Shown here: positions 53,745 to 61,172 of the stretch, piece by piece
How the letters are laid out: every line of letters begins with the position of its first letter
How positions within the stretch are numbered: position 1 is the first letter of the stretch
Origin: Kibdelosporangium banguiense
Lineage (GTDB): Bacteria; Actinomycetota; Actinomycetes; Mycobacteriales; Pseudonocardiaceae
DNA: 64,000 bases
Assembly (NCBI RefSeq): GCF_017876405.1
Contig: NZ_JAGINW010000001.1
Coordinates: 5,903,203-5,967,202 of the forward strand
Direction: 5' to 3'
Notes under the pieces: model-generated
Told to the model about the DNA's origin: nothing
Database searches by the model: none
Seen by the model: only the letters and a program-made list of their open reading frames with translations
Program-made: the position numbers and the translations under genes

Positions 53745-53872
53745 CGGACTCCATCCCTAGCCACGAGACACCATCGGTGGTGTCTTCCGGCAGAGATGAG
53801 CGCCCACACCGTCCACCAGATACAAACTGGCAAACGTAAAAATCGCTGGTTCTGCCTGCTACGAAACAGGTT

Positions 53873-55012
53873 CTACTTGTCGATGTCGCCGACTACGAAG
53901 AACATGGAGCCGAGGATGGCGATCATGTCGGCGAGCAGGGCGCCTTTCATGAGTTCGGGGATGGCCTGGACGTTGTTGAAGGATGCTGAGCGCAGTTTCA
54001 TTCGCCACGGTGTTTTCCCGCCGCGCGACACCAGGTAGTAGCCGTTGATGCCGAGCGGGTTCTCAGTCCAGGCGTAGGTGTGGCCTGCGGGGGCCTTGAG
54101 GATTTTGGGGACCTTGACGTTGATGGGGCCGGGCGGGAGCTGTGAGAGGCGGTCGATGCAGGCTTCGGCGAGGTCGAGTGAGGCGTAGACCTGGTCGGCG
54201 AGGCATTCGAAGCGCGCCAGGCAGTCGCCTTCGGTCCGTGTGACCACGGGAATGTCCAGTTCGGAGTACGCGAGGTAGGGTTCGTCGCGGCGGAGGTCGA
54301 AGTCGAGGCCGCTGGCTCTTGCTATCGGTCCGGAGACGCCGTAGGCGGCGGCTTGCGTTTTTGTCAGCACGCCTATGCCACGAGTTCGGGCGTGGAAGAT
54401 CTCGTTGTCACGAATCAGTTTCTCGATTTCGCGGGTGCCGCGACGGACTGCCGCGATGGCTGAGCCGACGCGGGAGAGCCAGCCGTCGGGCAGGTCCTCC
54501 TTCAGACCGCCGACTCTGTTGAACATGTAGTGCATCCGGCCGCCGGTTGCTTCCTCCATCACCGCCTGGAGGGTTTCGCGCTCGCGGAAGGCGTAGAAGA
54601 TCGGGGTTATCGCTCCGAGCTCGATGGGATACGAGCCGAGGAACATCAAATGGTTGAGCACACGGTTCAGTTCGGCCATCAGCATCCGGGCCCACACCGC
54701 CCGCACCGGTGGTTCGATGCCGGTCATGCGTTCCACGGCGAGCACCACGCCGAGTTCGTTGGCGAACGCCGAAAGCCAGTCGTGCCGGTTGGCCAGCACG
54801 ATGATCTGGCGGTAGTCCCGGACCTCGAACAGTTTCTCCGCACCCCGGTGCATGTAGCCGATGATGGGCTCCACGTCGGAGATCTGTTCGCCGTCCAGGC
54901 GAAGCCGCAGCCGCAGGACGCCGTGCGTGGCGGGGTGCTGAGGCCCGATGTTCAGCACCATGTCCTCGCTGCCGATGGCCGAGCCGATCGCGACAGTGCG
55001 TTCCGTGCTCAT
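53873..55012 (-). CDS. nuoD: NADH-quinone oxidoreductase-type subunit D (49 kDa), displaced from the nuo operon
   Basis: A 379-residue subunit that with NuoB forms the quinone site. VLNIGPQHPATHGVLRLRLR has the conserved His pair, followed by IGYMHRGAEKLFEVRDYRQI, then ANRHDWLSAFANELG and, near the end, GDIDK. ATG 55012 overlaps the stop of the methyltransferase gene before it (ATGA). In other organisms nuoD lies between nuoC and nuoH; here it is about 9 kb away on the other strand, as the last gene of an M20-peptidase/MidA/nuoD unit. It is slightly shorter than the roughly 400-440 residues of typical NuoD. Confidence 0.95.
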   Translation of the reverse strand: MSTERTVAIGSAIGSEDMVLNIGPQHPATHGVLRLRLRLDGEQISDVEPIIGYMHRGAEKLFEVRDYRQIIVLANRHDWLSAFANELGVVLAVERMTGIEPPVRAVWARMLMAELNRVLNHLMFLGSYPIELGAITPIFYAFRERETLQAVMEEATGGRMHYMFNRVGGLKEDLPDGWLSRVGSAIAAVRRGTREIEKLIRDNEIFHARTRGIGVLTKTQAAAYGVSGPIARASGLDFDLRRDEPYLAYSELDIPVVTRTEGDCLARFECLADQVYASLDLAEACIDRLSQLPPGPINVKVPKILKAPAGHTYAWTENPLGINGYYLVSRGGKTPWRMKLRSASFNNVQAIPELMKGALLADMIAILGSMFFVVGDIDK

Positions 55013-55953
55013 CCCACCATCCTGGCACTCAGCGACGCCGGTAGACAGGTGTCGATCGACTGAACGAGCCAGCCGAATCCGCCCAGCCCGCCGGGGTCGA
55101 TCAACTCGGCTTCCTCGCCTGCCTGCTGCAGCGAACGCAAGTATCGCGGCGGGTCGGTCCGAGCCAATGAAATGTCCGGCCGAGAGCCACGGATTCCCAG
55201 TGCACGCAACGCATCCCGCTGAGTTGTGAGCAAAGAGGAGGAAACGTCCACACTGGCCGCGCACGAGTCAAGCGCCACATGCGCGGTGATGTCACACGAA
55301 CCGTCAGGCACGGGCGTGACAACAAGACCGTCCCGGTAGCCGGTCAGCGTCCCCAACGGCGGTCGGGCGCCCAGGAAATGCGCGTAGTCGGCGGCCACCA
55401 CAACGCCCCGGGAAACCCGGCTCACCAGGTCGGCCCAGGCCTGGTCACGGGGGAGCCCGATCTCGGCGCGTTCACCTACCGCACGCAATGGCCACCAGCG
55501 GGAAAGCCACTCCAGGTCCGAGGCTGAAGGTGGATCGCCGAGGCACTCCGAGCCTGAGGAGGAGACCATCACCAGCCGCGGCCCGTCGGGCGTCTGTTCG
55601 ACCACGTCGACCGGGATATTGTCGAGCCATTCGTTGGCGATGACCAGGCCGTTGATCGACGACGGCAGCGATTGCACCCAATTGATCCGAGCAGGTAGCC
55701 GCGCTGGGCGCGGAGCAATCTCGACCGCAATGAGGTGCACATCGCGATCGGCGGAGAGCAGCAGCTCCCCGCTTCCGGCACCGACGTCCACGATCTCCTC
55801 AGCGTCCGGCATGAGGCTGAGCAGAGCCTCGGCGTAGCGCGGGGAAGCGTGGACGGAAGTACGGTAATGACGCGCCGGTTGCCCGGTGCGCCGGTAGAAA
55901 CCGTTCTCGGCGTACAGCGCCCGTTGTGTCGCCGTACGCCACGACATCCACAT
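55009..55953 (-). CDS. SAM-dependent methyltransferase of the MidA/NDUFAF7 family
   Basis: A 314-residue class I methyltransferase (Methyltransf_28/DUF185). Diagnostic blocks are ALYAENGFYRR, HYRTSVHASPRYAEALL, IVDVGAGSGELLL (SAM loop), VIANEWLDNIPVDVVEQ, and VPDGSCDITAHVALDSCA. In mitochondria NDUFAF7 dimethylates a conserved Arg of the NuoD homologue NDUFS2 early in complex I assembly. Here its stop overlaps the nuoD start (ATGA), so enzyme and presumed substrate are made together. ATG 55953 or 55947 may be used. The C-terminus is shorter than in the eukaryotic enzyme. Confidence 0.85.
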   Translation of the reverse strand: MWMSWRTATQRALYAENGFYRRTGQPARHYRTSVHASPRYAEALLSLMPDAEEIVDVGAGSGELLLSADRDVHLIAVEIAPRPARLPARINWVQSLPSSINGLVIANEWLDNIPVDVVEQTPDGPRLVMVSSSGSECLGDPPSASDLEWLSRWWPLRAVGERAEIGLPRDQAWADLVSRVSRGVVVAADYAHFLGARPPLGTLTGYRDGLVVTPVPDGSCDITAHVALDSCAASVDVSSSLLTTQRDALRALGIRGSRPDISLARTDPPRYLRSLQQAGEEAELIDPGGLGGFGWLVQSIDTCLPASLSARMVG

Positions 55954-55962
55954 GGATCGAGA

Positions 55963-57036
55963 CTAGAACGCCCCAGCGAGGAACTCCCGCAACGCGCGGT
56001 AATAAGGCTCGATCGTGGTGATGTCGACGTACTCCGCCGGCCCGTGCAGCCCATCGCCGCCGATGCCGAAGATCACCGCGTCGATGCCGCGCTGGTAGTA
56101 GAACCGCCCGTCCGCGGCGCCGTGTTTACGCAGGAAATCGCCGTCGAAGCCCTGGTTGCGGGCAGCCTGCTGGAGCGCCAGGACCTCGGGACGCGACCGG
56201 TCGGCCTTGTGCGGCGGGTCGGCGTAGATGATCTCCACCGACACCCCCTCCACACAGAGACTCCGCAGGTAGTCGGCCACCTCCGACTCGGTCCGGCCGT
56301 CCAGGTCGGTGCCCGGCGGGAACCTGATGTCCAGCCACGCCTCGGCCTTCGCGGGGATCTGGTTGCGGGCCTGGTTGGGTGTCTCGATCCGGGCGACGTT
56401 GACTGTGGTCTGCCAGGCCTCCTCGGCCGGCACCGGATACTTGGTCAGGATGTTTTCCACGCTGCGCAGGATCTTGCCCAGCGCGTTGTCGCCGAGCCAC
56501 GGATACGCGCTGTGCCCGGTCCGGCCTGTCGCCCACAGGTTCGCGCCGATGATGCCCTTGGAGTCGGTCACCAGCCGGAGCGCGCTCTGCTCGCCGATCA
56601 CGACGAAATCGCCCTCGACGCCCTGTTCGAGCTGGTGCAGCGTGCCGTGCCGGCCGCCGACCTCCTCATCGGTCACCAGTTGCAGCGCGATCGGCAGCGA
56701 CGACCCCAGTTCACGGAAGACCAATGCCTCTACCAGGGCGGAGACCTTCATGTCGTGCGCGCCGCGGGCGTACAGCCGCTGACCTTCCAGCCTGGGAACG
56801 AACTGGTCCGGCGTGCCTGGGACGACGTCGAGGTGCCCGTTGAGGATCACCGGGAACCGGCGCCGCTTCCCGGCGTAGACCAGCGCACTCGGTTTGCCGT
56901 TCGACTCGAACCGTTCGACGGTGAACCCGGGGCCGACGAAGTCCAGCACGTACTCCAGCGCGCGGTGCAGCTCGTCGGGCCGGTCCGCGGTGGACGGGAT
57001 CGCCAGCAGGGGGATGGCGGACGCGAGAAGATCCAC
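55963..57036 (-). CDS. M20-family metallopeptidase
   Basis: A 357-residue di-zinc peptidase/deacylase. FPVILNGHLDVVPG gives the first His/Asp, ARGAHDMKVSALV the bridging Asp, and VTDEEVGGRHG the catalytic and metal Glu; later GADGRFYYQRG and LHGPAEYVD bind the second metal. GTG 57036 start. It leads the operon with the MidA-type methyltransferase nine bases downstream and nuoD. Relatives include dipeptidases, desuccinylases and ornithine deacetylases; substrate not predictable. Confidence 0.88.
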   Translation of the reverse strand: MDLLASAIPLLAIPSTADRPDELHRALEYVLDFVGPGFTVERFESNGKPSALVYAGKRRRFPVILNGHLDVVPGTPDQFVPRLEGQRLYARGAHDMKVSALVEALVFRELGSSLPIALQLVTDEEVGGRHGTLHQLEQGVEGDFVVIGEQSALRLVTDSKGIIGANLWATGRTGHSAYPWLGDNALGKILRSVENILTKYPVPAEEAWQTTVNVARIETPNQARNQIPAKAEAWLDIRFPPGTDLDGRTESEVADYLRSLCVEGVSVEIIYADPPHKADRSRPEVLALQQAARNQGFDGDFLRKHGAADGRFYYQRGIDAVIFGIGGDGLHGPAEYVDITTIEPYYRALREFLAGAF

Positions 57037-57071
57037 TCAGTCAGGCTAGACCTCAGGGCTACCGTGGACAC

Positions 57072-57257
57072 ATGACAACACGAACCTTGCTCGCGTGCAG
57101 CTTCTGCGGCCGTCCGCAGACGGAGGTCGCCCAGCTCGTCGCGGGTCCCGGCGTTTTCATCTGCGATGGCTGCGTGGAGCTGGCCAACACCGTCATCGCC
57201 GAGGCCAAGAAGCAGAAGCAGGAACAGGGGGAGCAGCCGCCGCTGCCCGAAGTATGA
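57072..57257 (+). CDS. Stand-alone ClpX-type C4 zinc-finger protein
   Basis: A 61-residue protein. CSFCGRPQTEVAQLVAGPGV leads to FICDGCVELANTVIAEAKK: the CxxC-x19-CxxC zinc finger that forms the N-terminal domain of ClpX, where it dimerises and binds substrates and adaptors. The ATPase part is absent and the tail is charged (KKQKQEQGEQ). It is divergent from the M20/MidA/nuoD unit with a 35-base gap. A ClpX adaptor or decoy role is only inferred. Confidence 0.85.
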   Translation: MTTRTLLACSFCGRPQTEVAQLVAGPGVFICDGCVELANTVIAEAKKQKQEQGEQPPLPEV

Positions 57258-57332
57258 GCCCGGTGAACCGGTAACCGGATATCATCGCCTTCCGCCGCCA
57301 CCGAACTACTCCGCCACCACCCAGGAGGTTCG

Positions 57333-57932
57333 ATGGATACCAGCGATGGCTGGTCCAGGCGGCATTTCTTCACCCACGCGGCAGCGGCCACGGCCGGTGT
57401 GGCCGTTGCCGGGCAGGTCGCGTTGCCCCAGATGGCGGCCGCTGCCGAGGACGACGGCCTGGTCGAGGTCTCGTGCTTCATCAACGGCAAACCCGAGACC
57501 CTGCGGATCGACCCGCGTGTCACGCTGCTGGACGCGTTACGCGAGCGTTTGCGCCTGACCGGGACCAAGAAAGGCTGCGACCGCGGTCAGTGCGGGGCAT
57601 GCACTGTGCACGTGGACGGCAAGCGCGTCGTGTCGTGCCTGACACTTGCTGCGACGCTTCGCGGCAAGCGGATCACGACGATCGAAGGCCTGGCTCCGGG
57701 CGACGGCATGCATCCGATGCAGCAGGCGTTCATCGAGTGCGACGCCTTCCAGTGCGGGTTCTGCACATCCGGGCAGATCATGTCTGCGGTCGCGGTCGTC
57801 AAGGAAGGGCACGCGCGGTCGGGCGACGAGATCCGGGAGGCGATGTCCGGCAACATCTGCCGCTGTGGTGCGTATCCGAACATCGTCACGGCAATCAACC
57901 AAGCGGCGATCAAGCGAGCAGGTGAGGCGTGA
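57333..57932 (+). CDS. Molybdenum aldehyde oxidoreductase, 2Fe-2S subunit (Tat-exported)
   Basis: A 199-residue iron-sulfur subunit. The N-terminus (SRRHFFTHAAAATAGVAVAG) is a Tat signal. The two clusters are bound by GCDRGQCGACTVHVDGKRVV plus the following Cys, and CGFCTSGQIM with SGNICRCGAY. In the xanthine-oxidase family it passes electrons from Moco to FAD. It matches PaoA/YagT, the exported subunit of periplasmic aldehyde oxidase PaoABC. AGGAGG precedes ATG 57333, and the end overlaps the FAD subunit. Confidence 0.92.
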   Translation: MDTSDGWSRRHFFTHAAAATAGVAVAGQVALPQMAAAAEDDGLVEVSCFINGKPETLRIDPRVTLLDALRERLRLTGTKKGCDRGQCGACTVHVDGKRVVSCLTLAATLRGKRITTIEGLAPGDGMHPMQQAFIECDAFQCGFCTSGQIMSAVAVVKEGHARSGDEIREAMSGNICRCGAYPNIVTAINQAAIKRAGEA

Positions 57933-58909
57933 TGCACGCGTTCACGTTCGCCGCACCGGTCACGACCAATGACGCGATAAATCTAGCTGCTGAGCAGTCC
58001 GCGTTTCTCGCAGGCGGCACGACTCTGGTCGATCTGATGAAGCTTGATGTGATGACGCCGTCCCAGGTCATCGACATCAACGACCTGCCGATGCGGGGAA
58101 TCCGACGCGGCCGGGACGGCATCGCCATCGGTGCGTTGGAGCGGATGAGCGATGTCGCGTTGAACCGCGATGTCAGCACGCTCTACCCGGTGATCTCGCA
58201 GGCGCTGTTCGCCAGCGCGTCGGGGCAACTGCGCAACATGGCCAGCATCGGCGGGAACCTGTTGCAGCGCACGCGATGTGACTACTTCCGTGACGTGCAG
58301 ATGCCGTGCAACAAGCGTGTGCCTGGCAGTGGCTGTCCGGCTCAGACCGGGTTCAACCGTGCGCACGCCATTCTGGGGACGAGCAGTTCCTGCGTTGCGA
58401 CGCATGCCAGTGATCTAGCGGTGGCTCTTGTCGCATTGGACGCGAGAATTCGGTTGCAGGGCAAGGAAGGAGAGCGGATCGTCCCGCTTGCCGATTTCTA
58501 CCGGCTGCCTGGTGACACCCCATCGGTTGAGAATGTGCTGCGGCCCGGCGAGCTGATCACACAGGTGCAGGTGCCACGGCTGGTGTGGGGCCGGATGTCG
58601 GCGTACGTGAAGGTCCGTGACCGGCAGTCGTACGAGTTCGCCTTGACATCGGCGGCTGTGGCGTTGAATGTGGGCAAGGACAAGGTGCTGGAGGCCCGGG
58701 TCGCGGTCGGGGGAGTGGGCACGCGGCCCTGGCGCCTGCCGCAGGTCGAGGAAGCGTTGCGGGGCGAGCCGGCGACTGAGCAAGCGTTTGCTGAAGCCGC
58801 CCGGCTGGCGGTCCAGGACGCACGGCCGTTGGAGCACAACGCGTTCAAGGTCGAACTGGTTCAGCGGACGATCGTTCGCGCGCTGATGTCCGTGCGGGGT
58901 GTGCGATGA
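57929..58909 (+). CDS. Molybdenum aldehyde oxidoreductase, FAD subunit
   Basis: A 326-residue CODH-M/XdhB-type flavoprotein. AEQSAFLAGGTTLVDLMKLD and NMASIGGNLLQRTRCDYFRD are FAD-binding loops. The insert with CDYFRD, PCNKR, GSGCPAQ and SSSCVATH supplies four Cys, as in PaoB and 4-hydroxybenzoyl-CoA reductase where they bind an extra [4Fe-4S] cluster. GTG 57929 or ATG 57932 overlaps the previous stop. It carries no signal of its own and would be co-exported with the Tat subunit. Confidence 0.92.
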   Translation: MMHAFTFAAPVTTNDAINLAAEQSAFLAGGTTLVDLMKLDVMTPSQVIDINDLPMRGIRRGRDGIAIGALERMSDVALNRDVSTLYPVISQALFASASGQLRNMASIGGNLLQRTRCDYFRDVQMPCNKRVPGSGCPAQTGFNRAHAILGTSSSCVATHASDLAVALVALDARIRLQGKEGERIVPLADFYRLPGDTPSVENVLRPGELITQVQVPRLVWGRMSAYVKVRDRQSYEFALTSAAVALNVGKDKVLEARVAVGGVGTRPWRLPQVEEALRGEPATEQAFAEAARLAVQDARPLEHNAFKVELVQRTIVRALMSVRGVR

Positions 58910-61098
58910 GCCCAGCAGAGATGAGTCCAGTGGGACAGCCGGTCGACCGCGTTGACGGGCCGCTCAAAGTCACTGGTACGGCAGACTATGTAGCCGACCA
59001 CAAGATCGATCGCCTCGCCTACGGCTATGTCGTGACCAGCACGATCGCGCTGGGAACGATCACGAGCATGCAGACCGAGGCCGCGTTGGCCGCGCCTGGC
59101 GTGCTGGCCGTGTACAGCCCGTTCAACTCGCTCAAACTGTTCGCCTACACCCAGGCACAGAACGACGAGACCAGACCTCCGTTACAGGACATGGAAGTCC
59201 GCTACTACGGTCAGTTGATCGCCCTGGTGGTGGCGGAAACCTTCGAACAGGCCAGGGACGCGGCATCCCTGATCAAGACGACGTACACCGAGCGAACGCC
59301 TGCGACATCCTTCCAAACAGGACTTCCCAACGCGACCCCGCCGCCGAGCGGAACGCCGGTTGTCGACGTGCTTGCTCCAGGAGTTCCGTCGATCGACGCG
59401 GCCTTGGCCGCAAGCGAGGTGACGGTGTCGGCCACGTACACGACTCCGGTCAACAACCACATCGCTATGGAGCCACACGCCACGCTCGCGAGCTGGACCG
59501 GGGATCATCTGACGATCTACACAGTCAGCCAGGGCGTGCGGCTGGTCGTTACACGTATGGCTAACACTCTAGGCATCGATGCTGCCAAGGTTCACGTGCA
59601 CAATCCCTATGTGGGCGGAGGTTTCGGGAACAAGTGGGGTAACTGGGCGCATACGCCGGTCACTGCGGCCGCAGCACGTGCGCTTGGCCGTCCGATCAAG
59701 ACGGTTCTGACCCGTGAGCAGACATTCACCATCGTCGGCCACCGTCCTCAGTCGACTCAAACAGTCGCGCTGGGCGCGTACAAGGACGGCAGACTGGTCG
59801 CGATCAAGAATGACGGCGTTTCATCGATGTCTCCTGCCAGCAACTTCTACGAGCCCGTGGCGAACCTGTCGCTCTCGTTGTACGCGAGCCCGAACCTCCA
59901 TGTCTCACGGCGCGTGGTCAGGCTGGACGTGCCACCGACAACGATCATGCGCGCGCCGCAGGAGGCCAATGGGTCGTTCGCGTTGGAAAGCGCGATGGAC
60001 GAACTGGCCGAGAAACTCGGTATGGATCCGTTGGAACTGAGGCGCAAGAACGACTCTCCGGTTGTTCCCAGCAACGGCCGGCCCTGGTCGAGCAAACATC
60101 TTGACGAGTGCTACCGCATCGGTGCGGAGAAATTCGGGTGGTCGCGGCGTAATCCCGCGCCGAGATCGGTGATCGACGGCGACTGGCTGGTCGGAATGGG
60201 CATTGGTACGGCCACGTACTCGGCCGGCCGGGGTGATGCTTCCATCAAGGTCAGGTTCCAGTCCGACGGGACAGTGAAAGTCTCCGGCACGGCAGCGGAT
60301 CTCGGGACCGGGCAATCCACGGTGTTCGCGATCCTGGCCGCGGACAAGCTGGGTATTCCGGTCAGCCGGGTCATTCCCGAACTGGGTGACTCGTCCTCGC
60401 CGACAGCGGCCAACGCCGGCGGCTCGTCGTCGACTTCGACCAATGGTCCGGCTGTTCAACTGGCCGCCGACGCCGCTCGGACAGCCTTGGTGAAATTCGC
60501 GGCCGAGACACCCGGGTCGCCTTTCCAGGGCAAGGAAGTCCGGTACGCGGACGGGTCGCTGATCGCGGGCGATCTGTCGATCACCTTCGGAGCTCTGCTG
60601 ACGCAGCTGGATGTACCCGCGGTGGAGGCGACCGCCGCCTCACCTCGGGTGAACGACCCGGTCCGCGGTTTCCGCTCGTTCGGCGCGACCTTCTGCGAAG
60701 TCCGGGTGAATCGCTGGACCGCCGAACCCCGGGTCTCCCGGATGCTCTGCGTGGTGGACGCCGGGACAATCGTGAACCTGAAGTCCGCGCACAGTCAGAT
60801 CGCCGGCGGCCTGATCATGGGAATCGGCCATGCACTGCTGGAAGCCACCCATCTGGATGCCAACGGCAGGTTCGCCAACGCCACCATGCAGTCCTACATG
60901 GTGCCGGTGAACTCCGATGTCCCGCCGATCGACGTGCACTTCCTGAACTACCCGGACACCTACCTCAGCCCGCTGGGCGCAAGGGGAATCGGCGAGTTCA
61001 GCATCGTGGGCGCGGCGGGCGCGGTCGCCAACGCGGTCCACAACGCGACCGGCAAACGCATCCGCGACTTACCCATCACCCTCGACAAACTTCTGTAG
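58906..61098 (+). CDS. Molybdenum aldehyde oxidoreductase, Moco subunit
   Basis: A 730-residue catalytic subunit. GQPVDRVDGPLKVTGTADYV, YVGGGFGNKWGNWAHTPVTA and LGTGQSTVFAILAADKLG are Moco-contacting loops, and GARGIGEFSIVGAAGAVANA near the end holds the catalytic Glu. With the two preceding subunits it forms a PaoABC-like enzyme that oxidises aldehydes or aromatic aldehydes in the cell envelope. No XdhC/PaoD-type maturation gene is adjacent, so sulfuration of Moco must be done from elsewhere. A palindromic repeat follows the stop after six bases. Confidence 0.93.
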   Translation: MSPAEMSPVGQPVDRVDGPLKVTGTADYVADHKIDRLAYGYVVTSTIALGTITSMQTEAALAAPGVLAVYSPFNSLKLFAYTQAQNDETRPPLQDMEVRYYGQLIALVVAETFEQARDAASLIKTTYTERTPATSFQTGLPNATPPPSGTPVVDVLAPGVPSIDAALAASEVTVSATYTTPVNNHIAMEPHATLASWTGDHLTIYTVSQGVRLVVTRMANTLGIDAAKVHVHNPYVGGGFGNKWGNWAHTPVTAAAARALGRPIKTVLTREQTFTIVGHRPQSTQTVALGAYKDGRLVAIKNDGVSSMSPASNFYEPVANLSLSLYASPNLHVSRRVVRLDVPPTTIMRAPQEANGSFALESAMDELAEKLGMDPLELRRKNDSPVVPSNGRPWSSKHLDECYRIGAEKFGWSRRNPAPRSVIDGDWLVGMGIGTATYSAGRGDASIKVRFQSDGTVKVSGTAADLGTGQSTVFAILAADKLGIPVSRVIPELGDSSSPTAANAGGSSSTSTNGPAVQLAADAARTALVKFAAETPGSPFQGKEVRYADGSLIAGDLSITFGALLTQLDVPAVEATAASPRVNDPVRGFRSFGATFCEVRVNRWTAEPRVSRMLCVVDAGTIVNLKSAHSQIAGGLIMGIGHALLEATHLDANGRFANATMQSYMVPVNSDVPPIDVHFLNYPDTYLSPLGARGIGEFSIVGAAGAVANAVHNATGKRIRDLPITLDKLL

Positions 61099-61104
61099 AA
61101 ACTT

Positions 61105-61163
61105 TGCCCCCAATGCCACATTGGGGGCATGGCATGTCCCCAATGTGGCATTGGGGACATGCC
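61105..61163. repeat. Inverted pair of the 19-bp palindromic unit (two hairpins)
   Basis: Two hairpins in series: arms TGCCCCCAATG/CATTGGGGGCA around CCA (61105-61129) and GGCATGTCCCCAATG/CATTGGGGACATGCC around TGG (61131-61163). The cores CCCCAATGCCACATTGGGG (61108-61126) and CCCCAATGTGGCATTGGGG (61138-61156) are reverse complements of each other, so the whole can also form one long cruciform. It lies between the ends of two convergent genes (61098 and 61173) and may terminate both. Confidence 0.8.
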
Positions 61164-61172
61164 AGGTGCCGA

